This document shows, in pieces, positions 26,202-35,633 of a stretch of 64,000 nt of DNA; positions within the stretch are counted from its first letter, which is position 1, and every line of letters starts with the position of its first letter. The position numbers were made by a program, and so were the translations under genes. The DNA lies in contig NZ_CP015910.2 of NCBI RefSeq assembly GCF_001676785.2, positions 1,364,001-1,428,000 of the forward strand. The letters are read 5' to 3'. A model generated the notes under the pieces. That model had not been told where the DNA came from, did no database searches, and saw only the letters and a list, made by a program, of their open reading frames with translations. The stretch comes from Brachyspira hyodysenteriae ATCC 27164 (GTDB lineage Bacteria; Spirochaetota; Brachyspiria; Brachyspirales; Brachyspiraceae).

Positions 26202-28313
26202 GTGAGAAAATTGCAATCCTTGAAAGTTAAAATCCCGTTCTTTGTAATGCTGCTTGTTACTATTATGACAATAATATTAGTAACATTAATAATCAATATA
26301 GGCTCTCAAGGAATAAGAAGTTCAGCTATATTTGGCTTTGAATCTACTACAAAAGTTTATTCAAGAATGATTAATGTATGGTTAGCACAAAACATATATC
26401 TTTCTGAATCAATAGCTGGAAGTTTCCCAGAATTTAGAAATTATATAGTATCAAGAACACCTGAAAATAAAGCTATAGTTGATGCCACATTAGTAAATGT
26501 TGTTAATAATAACCCTAGCATTGAAGGTATGGTATTATTAGACGGACAGGGTAATGTTATAGCTGATAGCTTAGGCGGTCAGATAATGAGTGTAGCTAGA
26601 AATTTCAGCGGAACAGAGTTATGGCAGAAAATTATGGCAGGAGAATCTTCAATGCATTATACAGTAGATCAGTCTCCAGCAGATTCTACTAAATGGGTTA
26701 TTAAAATATTCTCTCCTTTAAAAGATGGAACAGGAAATATTATTGGTGCTTTATCAATTATGGTTGATTGGCTTAAGTTTATAGATAAAGAATTAAATTT
26801 GGTTAAATTAGGAAATACAGGGCACCCATTCATCGTAGATAAAGACAGATGGGTAATTGCTGACCCTATTCCTTCACATGTTAGAAGTGAAGTTTTAAGA
26901 AATGCTGATTATATTAAATATGCTGTAGAAAATGAATCGGGATATTATGAATTTAAATCTCCTTTTAATGATAAGGATTCAATAGCTACTTTCTATAAAG
27001 AGCCTATATCCGGCTGGTCTGTTGTTATGAGTATAGAATCAGCAGAATTATTTGCCCATATTACTTCAATGAAAAGATATGCTATTATTGGAACTATTGT
27101 TATATTAATAGTAGCTTCATTCTTTATAACTTTCTATATAGGCAGAATAACAAAAATATTGCATTTGTTAGCTGTTGATTTGAGCAGATTATCAACAGGA
27201 GATTTGACAATAAGTGCTCCTCCTGGATTTGAAAAGAGAAAAGATGAATGGGGTGAAATTGCAATAGCCATAAATGAAATTACTGATCAATTAAATGAAA
27301 AAGTAAGAATAGTATATGACGGAGCTTATACAGTAAAAGCATCTGCTAATGAGGTTGCTCAAGGTAATATAGACTTATCAAATAGAACAGAAAATCAGGC
27401 TTCAGGACTTGAAGAAACTGCTTCTTCTATGGAAGAGATTGCTTCTACAATTAAATCATCTGCTGAACATACTTTAGAAGGTAATAATATGATGATTAAT
27501 TCTAAAAAAGCTATTGAAGAAGCTGGAAGAATCATAGAAGAAAGTACTCAAAATATTGAAGCTGTATATGAATCAAGTTCTAAAATTAGCGCCATAACTA
27601 AAATAATTGAAGATATAGCATTCCAAACTAATATACTTGCTCTCAATGCTGCAGTTGAAGCTGCACGTGCCGGAGAACAAGGAAGAGGTTTTGCAGTTGT
27701 TGCTTCTGAGGTTAGAAATCTAGCTCAAACAACTCAGACTTCTGTTAAAGATATTACTACTTTGGTAGCAGATTCTGAAGAAAAAATTGCAGCTGCTACA
27801 GAAACTGCAAGAGAATCTAAAGAAATATTCCAAAATTTAAGAGTTCAAATAGAAGAAACTGCAAAAATTATGCAGGATTTAAGTTCTACTGCTATGGAAC
27901 AGCAGGCAGGAGTTGATCAAGTTAATATTGCTATTACTCAAATGGATATGACTACTCAGCAAAATGCTGCTTTAGTAGAAGAAGCTACAGCTGCTTCTGA
28001 AGCTTTATTCTCTCAAGCTGAAGAATTATTATCTGCTATGGAATTCTTCAAATTAAGAGGTTCTAATTATAAAAAGAATATAGCTAAAGTTGAAAGAAAA
28101 AAAGCTTCACCTACTACAGATTCAAAAGCAGTTCAAGAAAATAAACCTGCTACAAAATCTGAATTCAAAAAACCAGAATTAAAAAGTCCTATAAAAAAAC
28201 ATCATGAAGAAAAAATGCCTGCTCCAACTCCAGCTAAAACAGTAAAAGATAATGAGTTTGGCAACACATTTGATACTTCTAAAGATACTTCAGATGGTTT
28301 TGAATCATTTTAA
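26202..28313 (+). CDS. methyl-accepting chemotaxis protein
   Basis: About 703 residues. I place the start at GTG 26202 because GGAG (26191-26194) is seven bases upstream; the in-frame TTG at 26196 is only one base away. Residues about 12-35 form the first membrane helix, followed by a 240-residue periplasmic Cache-type sensor (IEGMVLLDGQGNVIADSLGG, GHPFIVDKDRWVIADP). A second helix is near 290-312, then HAMP and the long helical signalling domain with the hairpin tip EDIAFQTNILALNAAVEAAR. A Lys/Pro-rich tail of 80 residues ends DGFESF; there is no CheR-binding NWETF-like pentapeptide. It signals ligand changes to CheA. Confidence 0.95.
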   Translation: MRKLQSLKVKIPFFVMLLVTIMTIILVTLIINIGSQGIRSSAIFGFESTTKVYSRMINVWLAQNIYLSESIAGSFPEFRNYIVSRTPENKAIVDATLVNVVNNNPSIEGMVLLDGQGNVIADSLGGQIMSVARNFSGTELWQKIMAGESSMHYTVDQSPADSTKWVIKIFSPLKDGTGNIIGALSIMVDWLKFIDKELNLVKLGNTGHPFIVDKDRWVIADPIPSHVRSEVLRNADYIKYAVENESGYYEFKSPFNDKDSIATFYKEPISGWSVVMSIESAELFAHITSMKRYAIIGTIVILIVASFFITFYIGRITKILHLLAVDLSRLSTGDLTISAPPGFEKRKDEWGEIAIAINEITDQLNEKVRIVYDGAYTVKASANEVAQGNIDLSNRTENQASGLEETASSMEEIASTIKSSAEHTLEGNNMMINSKKAIEEAGRIIEESTQNIEAVYESSSKISAITKIIEDIAFQTNILALNAAVEAARAGEQGRGFAVVASEVRNLAQTTQTSVKDITTLVADSEEKIAAATETARESKEIFQNLRVQIEETAKIMQDLSSTAMEQQAGVDQVNIAITQMDMTTQQNAALVEEATAASEALFSQAEELLSAMEFFKLRGSNYKKNIAKVERKKASPTTDSKAVQENKPATKSEFKKPELKSPIKKHHEEKMPAPTPAKTVKDNEFGNTFDTSKDTSDGFESF

Positions 28314-28332
28314 TCTTTATTAAATAATAAAT

Positions 28333-28369
28333 AAAAAAGCGATAGAGTTTATTCTCTATCGCTTTTTTT
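28333..28369. terminator. bidirectional terminator between the chemoreceptor gene and mnmH
   Basis: Nine-pair stem GCGATAGAG (28339-28347) / CTCTATCGC (28354-28362), six-base loop, preceded by six A and followed by seven T. It serves both convergent genes. Confidence 0.88.
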
Positions 28370-28387
28370 ATTTGCACTATATCATTT

Positions 28388-29416
28388 TTATATTTCTCTT
28401 ATAATAGATTGAACTATGTTATCAAAATTATTATCTGTACATTTAATTGATACTAATTTATTTTCATTGATACTGAGTTTATATGCCTTATCATAATAGT
28501 AAAGCATATTAAGCACACATTCATATATATTTCCATTATCAAGTAATTCTAAAGATTCTTTTAATCTTTCTCCGCCTAAACGTTTTTTTATTTTTAGAAT
28601 AGATTCTTTCAAATCATCAATACTATATTTTCCATATGTATTAACAATATATTCTGCTCTGCATTCTTTAGGAATGTCTAAATATATAATTTTTTCTGCT
28701 TCCCTCATTTTATTAAATAAAGATTTAGGTATTGCCCTTCTTCCTATAAGCAAGCTTTCATCTTCAAACCAAAGAGTAGAATCAATATCATATTTTAATA
28801 GTTCATAAGATAGATTATTTTCGAATTGCTCTTGAGAAGGCTGTTCTCCTTCATTTATCCAGCCAAAAGCAGAGCCTTTATGTTTAGCTATTTGTTCTAA
28901 ATCTATTACATTATATCCTATAGATTTTAATTTATTTAATATTAATGTTTTTCCGCTTCCTGTTCTGCCTGTAAGTAAATATATTTTATAATCTCTTTCA
29001 AATGAATCTAATACATAATTCCTATATCTTTTATACCCGCCTTTTAATACATAAACTTCATATCCATAACTTGAACAAAGCCAAGCTGTTGATTCGCTGC
29101 GCATTCCGCCTCTAAAACAATGCATGAGTATTTTATTAGTAGAATTATATTTCTTAGCTATTTCATCAATAGTTTTTAATATACTAGTCATTCTAACAGA
29201 TACATATTCTAATCCTTTTAATATCGCTTCTTTCCTTCCTATTTGTTTGTATATGGTGCCTACATCTTTTCTTTCTTCATCATTGAATAAATATACATTA
29301 TGAGCATTTGGAATATGGGCATGATTATATTCTATTGGAGAGCGTACATCTATTATTGGTAATTCATCATAATTTGCAAATTTCAAAAATTCTTCTATAT
29401 CAATAACTTTAACCAT
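28388..29416 (-). CDS. mnmH: tRNA 2-selenouridine synthase
   Basis: 342 residues (also called SelU/YbbB). The N-terminal rhodanese domain has LPIIDVRSPIEYNHAHIPNA and the active-site loop CFRGGMRS. The C-terminal P-loop domain starts with LLTGRTGSGKT and continues VIDLEQIAKHKGSAFGWI. The enzyme uses geranyl and selenophosphate chemistry to convert 2-thiouridine to 2-selenouridine at the wobble base of Lys, Glu and Gln tRNAs (family knowledge). The gene implies a selenium pathway (selD) elsewhere in the genome. GAGG lies a few bases before the ATG. It ends at the shared terminator with the chemoreceptor gene. Confidence 0.93.
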   Translation of the reverse strand: MVKVIDIEEFLKFANYDELPIIDVRSPIEYNHAHIPNAHNVYLFNDEERKDVGTIYKQIGRKEAILKGLEYVSVRMTSILKTIDEIAKKYNSTNKILMHCFRGGMRSESTAWLCSSYGYEVYVLKGGYKRYRNYVLDSFERDYKIYLLTGRTGSGKTLILNKLKSIGYNVIDLEQIAKHKGSAFGWINEGEQPSQEQFENNLSYELLKYDIDSTLWFEDESLLIGRRAIPKSLFNKMREAEKIIYLDIPKECRAEYIVNTYGKYSIDDLKESILKIKKRLGGERLKESLELLDNGNIYECVLNMLYYYDKAYKLSINENKLVSIKCTDNNFDNIVQSIIREI

Positions 29417-29476
29417 AATAACCTCTTATATAATTATGATAAATATAATATAGAAAAACTTAAAAAAGTAAAGACA

Positions 29477-30151
29477 TTAATTTATAACATAGCTATATAA
29501 AAACCAATAATGGCAAAAAGATCCCATCAATACAAATATATGGAAAATATCATGAGTGAATTGCTTAGTTTTATCATTGCATTTTTTACCTAAAGCATAT
29601 AAGAAAGCACCTATAGTATAAAATATTCCTCCCCATATAAGCCAATTTAAATGCAAAATATCGAATCTATTCATTAATGGTTCGAAGGCAAATATGATTA
29701 TCCAGCCCATTAATATATATAAAACCAGTCTTAAAACTATATTTTTATATTTCATTACTGTATTAGATAATATTCCTATTAAAGCACATGACCATATAAC
29801 TGATAGTATTAATATTCCTACATTTCTAGGAAGTGAAAATATACAAACAGGAGTATATGTTGCGGCTATGAATATGTATATTCCTATATGATCAAATTTT
29901 CTAAATATCTGTTTGACTTTACCATCAGGAAAGAAATGATATAAAGAGCTAAATGTATATAAAAATATTATACCAAGACCATAAATAATTATAGGTATAG
30001 AATTAACTTTTGTCTTTACAAGCATAAGAACAAGTCCTGCAATACCAAGTAAAGCTCCTATGCCATGGGATATTGCTGAGTATAGCTCCCCTATCTTTTT
30101 TGATTTATTAGATTTGTTTTGTATATCTATATAAAAAGCACTTTTCTCCAT
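29477..30151 (-). CDS. TrhA/hemolysin III-family membrane protein
   Basis: 224 residues with about seven membrane helices. The PAQR-like metal residues are present: ELYSAISHGIG in helix 1, FRKFDHIGIYIFIAATYTP, and HDIFHIFVLMGSFCHYW at the end. AGGAG precedes the ATG by seven bases. Family members are linked to membrane-lipid homeostasis; the hemolysin name comes from heterologous expression (family knowledge). It should not be read as evidence of virulence. mnmH follows 60 bases downstream on the same strand. Confidence 0.9.
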   Translation of the reverse strand: MEKSAFYIDIQNKSNKSKKIGELYSAISHGIGALLGIAGLVLMLVKTKVNSIPIIIYGLGIIFLYTFSSLYHFFPDGKVKQIFRKFDHIGIYIFIAATYTPVCIFSLPRNVGILILSVIWSCALIGILSNTVMKYKNIVLRLVLYILMGWIIIFAFEPLMNRFDILHLNWLIWGGIFYTIGAFLYALGKKCNDKTKQFTHDIFHIFVLMGSFCHYWFLYSYVIN

Positions 30152-30283
30152 TTATATTCTCCTATACTTATAATATTAATCAATAAATAAAAAATATGAA
30201 TGGAAAAAAATAACTATATTATTATATTATTAATAGCATATTATAACTATATAATAAAATTAATAATACATTTATTACATGTC

Positions 30284-30895
30284 TTAGAATAATTTTCCTA
30301 TAATTTCTAACTCATTCCAATCGATTTCATGTTCTGTAGGTACAGGGTAAGAATTCCAATCTACATTTATGGCTGGTATCCATTCTTTGCCTGTGCCATA
30401 GCCATTTTTTCTAAGCCAATGCGATAATCTATCTTTATAATCTTCTCCATAGGTTTTTGCTATATATAAATTACCGTCTTTAAATGCCAAACCTATAGGA
30501 AGATAAATACTTGTATCAGAGAAAGTAGTTCTATTAAAATAATTATTCATATATAATGTAGAATAATCTTTTTTGTTTAAAGCATCTTCGTATAAATTAA
30601 ATGAAGGTAAGCTTTCTATAATATAAGTTTTCAATGTAACATTTTTGTAATAAAATGCTTCATTAGATTCTTTCATTAAGAATAATTTATATTTTATTTT
30701 AGATTTATAACCATAAACAATATAATCCATATCTGCATTTTTATCAAATCTATAAATGTTTTGATAAATATCAGATGCTGATTTATTGGCTACATACTCT
30801 CTCCAATATATTACATTATTATTTAAATAAATTTCTGGTACAGTTAAACATGATAACATAAAAAAAAATAATGGAGACAATAAAAATAATTTCAT
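30284..30895 (-). CDS. lipoprotein, function unknown
   Basis: About 203 residues from the ATG at 30895; an in-frame TTG four codons upstream is less likely. The signal peptide MKLFLLSPLFFFMLSC has a clear lipobox. The mature domain is Tyr/Asn/Trp-rich, as in small beta-rich periplasmic domains, and ends GKEWIPAINVDWNSYP before a short tail. I do not recognise a family. No strong ribosome site is visible. It stands between trhA and the divergent PSP1 gene. Confidence 0.7.
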   Translation of the reverse strand: MKLFLLSPLFFFMLSCLTVPEIYLNNNVIYWREYVANKSASDIYQNIYRFDKNADMDYIVYGYKSKIKYKLFLMKESNEAFYYKNVTLKTYIIESLPSFNLYEDALNKKDYSTLYMNNYFNRTTFSDTSIYLPIGLAFKDGNLYIAKTYGEDYKDRLSHWLRKNGYGTGKEWIPAINVDWNSYPVPTEHEIDWNELEIIGKLF

Positions 30896-31099
30896 AATCA
30901 ACTGCAAATATTACATTATTAAGATATTATATGATATACTATATGAAATATTTATCAACTAATTTTATAATTTAATAATACATATTTTTTTTATGTCATT
31001 TTATTAAAAATAATACTTGCAATAATATCAACTTAAAAATAAAATATAGTAACTTTAATTATTATAATAATTTATCAGTAATGAAGCGGAGAGTATATA

Positions 31100-32089
31100 A
31101 TGATAAAAAATATAGCTCATATAAAGTTCAGGGGATCTAATATTGGAAAATTTGAACATTTACATATAGAAAATATTAAAATAAAGGATGCTTGCGTTAT
31201 AGAAACAGATGAAGGTATAGAAATAGGACATGTACTTAATTTTGAAGATATAGATGTAGATTTATTGGAAGAAGATAATAATAATTCAAATTCTGAAAGT
31301 ACTGCAGAAAATAATGATGATATACAAGAAGATAATGAAGCTATTAATGAAGAGGAAATATCTGAAGAATTAAAAGACATTGCTGCAGAAGAAGAAAATA
31401 ACAATATAAAAACTAAGAATAATAAAAATAAAATATTTAATATCCTAAGAATAGCAGATGATAAAGATTTAGAGCAGTACAAAACTAATATGGAAGATGC
31501 TGCTGAAGCTTTTAAGATATGTAAGGAAAAAGTAAATAATCATAATTTGGATTTAAAATTAATAAGTTCTTATTATTTTTTGGACAGAGCCAAACTTTTA
31601 TTTGAATTTATAGCTGAGGAAAGAATAGATTTTAGGGAATTAGTTAAAGATTTAGCAGCACATTTCAAAACTAGAATAGAATTAAGACAGATAGGTGTAA
31701 GAGATGAAGCAAGATCTATAGGCGGATGCGGAATATGCGGAAGAGAATTATGCTGTAAAGTAATAAAGGGTAAATTTGAGACTATAACAATAAAAATGGC
31801 AAAAGAACAAGGTATGCTTTTAAACACAATGAAAATATCTGGACAATGCGGAAGACTTATGTGCTGTCTTGCTCATGAATATAAAGCTTATTGTGCTCTT
31901 AAAAAAGATTTGCCTAAAGTTGGTACAAAATTAGTATTTAACAATGTACCAGCTGTAATAAAAGAATTGAATCCTTTAAATAAAAAGCTGTTAATAGAAA
32001 CAGAGGATAAAAGGCTTATATATATTAGTGTAAGCGATTTAAAAACAAATGAGGAAGGTTTTTTAATAGCTAATATAAAAGCAGAATAA
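31100..32089 (+). CDS. PSP1-domain protein (RicT-like) with an acidic insertion
   Basis: 329 residues. The N-terminal 50 residues match the usual start (HIKFRGSNIGKFEH, VIETDEGIEIGHVL). Residues about 55-110 are an acidic, Asn/Glu-rich segment absent from typical RicT. The conserved core then follows: RELVKDLAAHFKTRIELRQI, GVRDEARSIGGCGICGRELC and KISGQCGRLMCCLAHEY, with the cysteines that bind an iron-sulfur cluster in the Bacillus Ric complex (family knowledge). GGAG precedes the ATG. A possible promoter is TTGCAA (31018-31023) with TAAAAT (31040-31045). The partners RicA and RicF are not seen nearby, so the role here is open. Confidence 0.85.
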   Translation: MIKNIAHIKFRGSNIGKFEHLHIENIKIKDACVIETDEGIEIGHVLNFEDIDVDLLEEDNNNSNSESTAENNDDIQEDNEAINEEEISEELKDIAAEEENNNIKTKNNKNKIFNILRIADDKDLEQYKTNMEDAAEAFKICKEKVNNHNLDLKLISSYYFLDRAKLLFEFIAEERIDFRELVKDLAAHFKTRIELRQIGVRDEARSIGGCGICGRELCCKVIKGKFETITIKMAKEQGMLLNTMKISGQCGRLMCCLAHEYKAYCALKKDLPKVGTKLVFNNVPAVIKELNPLNKKLLIETEDKRLIYISVSDLKTNEEGFLIANIKAE

Positions 32090-32193
32090 ATATTAGAGTA
32101 TTTAGAATTTTGATTATATATAGGCATTGATTTTAATTTATTAATTCAAGCCTGAATATAGCAATAATGAAAAAAATTAAATGGAGCTAAAAT

Positions 32194-33192
32194 ATGTCAA
32201 AAAAAGTTATGTTAAGCGGAATACAGCCAACTGGTTCTCTTCATATTGGGAATTATCTTGGAGCTTTGAAGAATTGGGCTGATATACTTAATGATTATTA
32301 TGGATTTTTTTGTATTGTTGATTATCATGCTATAACTGTTGAATATGATGTTACTCAAATGCAAAAAAGAATAATGGATGCAGCAGTTGAATATTTAGCA
32401 TGCGGTTTAGATCCTAATAAATGTTCTATATTTGTTCAGTCAGATGTTAGAGCACATACAGAATTAGCTTGGATATTTAATTCTATTATACCTGTAGCTG
32501 AACTTGAAAGAATGACTCAGTACAAAGACAAATCAAGAAAGAATGTTGAAAATATTAATGCAGCACTTCTAACCTACCCTTCTTTAATGGCTGCTGATAT
32601 TTTACTTTATCATCCTGATATAGTGCCTGTAGGAGAAGATCAGGAGCAGCATGTAGAGCTTACAAGAATGATAGTAAGAAAGTTTAATAATAGATATGGA
32701 GAATATTTCAAAGAACCAGATACTTATCATGGAAAAGTTTTGAGAATATTAGGTTTGGACGGACAAAATAAAATGAGTAAGTCTTTGAATAACCATATAG
32801 CATTATCTTTAACTGCTGAAGAAACAGAAAAATTAATAATGCAAAAGGCTATGACAGATACGAATAGAAAACTTAAAACAGATCCTGGTAATCCTGATAT
32901 ATGTAATGTTTATAGCTATCATAAAATATTTTCAAGTGAAGATGAGCAGAAAGAAGTTTGCGAGGGCTGTAAAAATGCTTCTATAGGATGCGTACAATGT
33001 AAGAGAATGCTTGCAAAAAATATCAATAATGAATTGGCACCTATAAGAGAAAATATCAATAAATACTCTAATGATAAAGATTATGTTTATGATGTACTTA
33101 AAGAAGGTGCAAAAAAAGCTTCTGAAGTAGCTGAAAAAACATTATATGAAGTAAGAAATTTAATGGGTTTAGTTGATTATAAAAGAAAATAA
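32194..33192 (+). CDS. trpS: tryptophanyl-tRNA synthetase
   Basis: 332 residues, normal length. The class I HIGH motif is in SGIQPTGSLHIGNYLGALKN and the KMSKS loop in DGQNKMSKSLNNH. Tryptophan-pocket sequence is in FCIVDYHAIT and VGEDQEQHVELTR. GGAG lies seven bases before the ATG. The C-terminal region contains four cysteines in CEGCKNASIGCVQCKRML, a possible metal knuckle also seen in some bacterial TrpS. An intrinsic terminator follows. Confidence 0.96.
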   Translation: MSKKVMLSGIQPTGSLHIGNYLGALKNWADILNDYYGFFCIVDYHAITVEYDVTQMQKRIMDAAVEYLACGLDPNKCSIFVQSDVRAHTELAWIFNSIIPVAELERMTQYKDKSRKNVENINAALLTYPSLMAADILLYHPDIVPVGEDQEQHVELTRMIVRKFNNRYGEYFKEPDTYHGKVLRILGLDGQNKMSKSLNNHIALSLTAEETEKLIMQKAMTDTNRKLKTDPGNPDICNVYSYHKIFSSEDEQKEVCEGCKNASIGCVQCKRMLAKNINNELAPIRENINKYSNDKDYVYDVLKEGAKKASEVAEKTLYEVRNLMGLVDYKRK

Positions 33193-33202
33193 ATAAAAAT
33201 GT

Positions 33203-33228
33203 AGGGGGTTATATAAAGCCCCTTTTTA
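33203..33228 (+). terminator. intrinsic terminator of trpS
   Basis: AGGGG (33203-33207) pairs with CCCCT (33219-33223), with TT-AA continuing inside after one mismatch, followed by TTTTT. Confidence 0.7.
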
Positions 33229-33269
33229 TAAACTTAATTATTAATTTTGTATTATCTAATTACTATCAA

Positions 33270-34277
33270 TTATTTTTTGAAAATATATCTATTAATATTT
33301 TCCACATGTTCTTCGTAAGTAACAGAAAATGCATGTTTTCCTGTTCCGTCTGCCACAAAGAAAATATAATCAGTATCTGCAGGGTTCAACGCTGCTTCTA
33401 TAGCCTTAGCACCAGATGAACATATAGGTCCTGGAGGAAGTCCTGTGTTTTTATATGTATTATAAGGGTGTTCCATTCTTAAATCAGCATATTTTAGATT
33501 TGGTTTTTCTATATAATCACCTTTTACCAAAGTCATGGCATATATTGTTGTAGGATCAGCCTCCAATCTTTTATCTATTTTCAAACGATTATAATAAGCA
33601 GATGATATTAATCTAGGATCATCAAGAGGTCCCATCTCTTTTTCTACTATTGAAGCCATAGTAAGTATTTCATGTACATTTCTTCCCATTTTTTTAGCTC
33701 TTTCCTCTAAATCAGGAAATTGCTTAAAAAGTGAGTCTATCATATGCATAACTAATACTTTAGTTGGATTGCCTTTAACTATATAATAAGTGGAAGGGAA
33801 TATATAACCTTCTATACTATCAGAAGGAATATTATATTTTTTTAATATCTCTTTATCATGACAAACTTCTAAGAACTCTTTTTTAGTAGTAAAGCCTTGA
33901 GATTCTAAATAAGTACCTATCTCATAAATATTTTTTCCTTCAGCAATAGTAAGTCTTACCATAGCCTGTTTTCCGCTATTAAGATGCTTCATGATATCTA
34001 TCATATTCATGTTTCTGCTGACTTCATAATATCCGCTTAAAAGTTTTCTATCATATTTTAAATATTTAGCAAAAACAAGAAAGATTTTAGAATTTCTTAT
34101 TAATCCTTGAAGTTCTAATTTTTTTGCTATACTGGAAGCACCTTCGCCTTGTTTTATTTCAAAGTATACTTTTTCATTATCTCCCCCAACAGGGCTAATC
34201 ATATACTGAATGAATGCCACAGATGAAGCAGACACTATAGCAGCAAGGATAATTAATATAATAAATAGTTTTTTCAT
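33270..34277 (-). CDS. mltG: endolytic murein transglycosylase MltG
   Basis: 335 residues. One N-terminal membrane helix (residues about 3-26) is followed by a LysM-like segment (EIKQGEGASSIAKKLELQGL) and the YceG/MltG catalytic domain: ILTMASIVEKEMG with the catalytic Glu, RLEADPTTIYAM, NTYKNTGLPPGPICSSGAKA and YIFFVADGTGKHAFS. It cuts nascent glycan strands at the inner membrane and so sets strand length (family knowledge). It lies 78 bases after hisS on the same strand. Confidence 0.95.
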   Translation of the reverse strand: MKKLFIILIILAAIVSASSVAFIQYMISPVGGDNEKVYFEIKQGEGASSIAKKLELQGLIRNSKIFLVFAKYLKYDRKLLSGYYEVSRNMNMIDIMKHLNSGKQAMVRLTIAEGKNIYEIGTYLESQGFTTKKEFLEVCHDKEILKKYNIPSDSIEGYIFPSTYYIVKGNPTKVLVMHMIDSLFKQFPDLEERAKKMGRNVHEILTMASIVEKEMGPLDDPRLISSAYYNRLKIDKRLEADPTTIYAMTLVKGDYIEKPNLKYADLRMEHPYNTYKNTGLPPGPICSSGAKAIEAALNPADTDYIFFVADGTGKHAFSVTYEEHVENINRYIFKK

Positions 34278-34355
34278 AATTTTCTCATTTTCTATTATGT
34301 AATTGTTTTTAGATAAAACAAATGATAATACAATATGTAATAATTTTTGACATAA

Positions 34356-35606
34356 TTATTTTTCTATATTTTTATGTATATCATTTATAGATATTTCTTT
34401 TTCTTCTCCGCTGTCCATGTTTTTTAATTTGCACATACCTCTTTTGAATTCATCTTCTCCAAGTACAACGGCATATTTAGCATTTCTCTTATTAGCAGAT
34501 TTAAATTGACTCTTAATTGATTTTACAGCAAAATCATAATCACAGCTTATATTATTAGCTCTTAAAGTCTGCATTATTTTTAACACTTCATTTTCAGTTT
34601 CTTTAAATGCTACAATAAAGGCATCAAGTCTATCATTTATTATATTGTTCTGATTTTCTAGTACAAGAAGCAGTCTTTCAATACCCATAGCACTTCCAAC
34701 AGCAGGTACATCTTTTCCATTATTGAAGATTCCGATCAAATTATCATATCTTCCGCCTCCAAGTATGGCACTTTGAGCTCCTAAAGCATTTGTCTGAACT
34801 TCAAAAGCAGTTTTTGTATAATAATCTAATCCCCTAACAAGCATAGGATCAACAGTGAAATTCTGTCCTATTCTTGTAAGCTCTTCACATAATCTATCAA
34901 AATGCTCTTTACATTCATCGCATACATAATCATAGAATTTTGGTATGTCTTTTATAGTTTCTTTACATTTTTCATTTTTACAGTCTAATATTCTAAGTAT
35001 ATTACCCTCATATCTTTTCTGACATGTTTCGCAAAGTTCTTCTTTTCTGCTTCCAATAGCCTCTTTTAAAGCATTATTATAAGAAGGCTTACATTTAGAG
35101 CATCCTACAGTATTTATTAGCAGATTAACATTGTCAATACCAAATTCCTTTAATACATTTATATTTAGAAGTATGATTTCAGCATCTATCAAAGGAGATG
35201 AATTTCCTATACATTCAACCCCAAACTGATTAAATTCTCTATATCTTCCCTTTTGAGGACGTTCTGCCCTATACATAGTACCCAAATAAAATAACTTATT
35301 TATAGCAAACTCATTTTGCATAGAGTTTTCAACATAAGCACGAGCCACAGAAGCAGTACCTTCAGGTCTTAAAGTAAGAGATCTTCCGCCTCTATCCTCA
35401 AAAGTGAACATCTCTTTTCCTACTATATCAGTACCCTCTCCTATTCCTCTAGTAAAAAGGTCTGTATACTCAAATAAAGGCGTTCTTATTCTGCCATATC
35501 CATAAAGTTTTACTATATTTTTTATTTTATTTTCTATATATTCGAGTCTTTTTGAAGAATCATAGAAAAAATCATTTGTACCTCTAGGTTTTTTGATATC
35601 CAACAT
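34356..35606 (-). CDS. hisS: histidyl-tRNA synthetase
   Basis: 416 residues. Class II motifs are clear: motif 1 YGYGRIRTPLFEYTDLF, motif 2 LTLRPEGTASVARAYVEN and YRAERPQKGRYREFNQFGVE, the histidine-binding GLDYYTKTAFEV, and motif 3 GGGRYDNLIG. A C-terminal anticodon domain ends the protein. AGGA lies nine bases before the ATG. Unusually, residues about 168-245 contain a cluster of Cys pairs (CSKCKPSYNN, CETCQKR, CKNEKC, CDECKE), a likely metal-binding insert that also occurs in some bacterial HisRS. Confidence 0.96.
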   Translation of the reverse strand: MLDIKKPRGTNDFFYDSSKRLEYIENKIKNIVKLYGYGRIRTPLFEYTDLFTRGIGEGTDIVGKEMFTFEDRGGRSLTLRPEGTASVARAYVENSMQNEFAINKLFYLGTMYRAERPQKGRYREFNQFGVECIGNSSPLIDAEIILLNINVLKEFGIDNVNLLINTVGCSKCKPSYNNALKEAIGSRKEELCETCQKRYEGNILRILDCKNEKCKETIKDIPKFYDYVCDECKEHFDRLCEELTRIGQNFTVDPMLVRGLDYYTKTAFEVQTNALGAQSAILGGGRYDNLIGIFNNGKDVPAVGSAMGIERLLLVLENQNNIINDRLDAFIVAFKETENEVLKIMQTLRANNISCDYDFAVKSIKSQFKSANKRNAKYAVVLGEDEFKRGMCKLKNMDSGEEKEISINDIHKNIEK

Positions 35607-35633
35607 ATTTACTAGTCCTAATTATTTAATTTT

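Noticed and set aside
29477-30151. Hemolysin III gene as a virulence factor
   Set aside because: The family name is historical; the PAQR-like residues point to membrane homeostasis, and nothing here shows hemolytic activity.
32122-32153. Hairpin AGGC-TTGA / TCAA-GCCT in the trpS leader, considered as a T-box or attenuator
   Set aside because: No T-box consensus, no terminator and no Trp-rich leader peptide; the stem has a bulge and may be chance.
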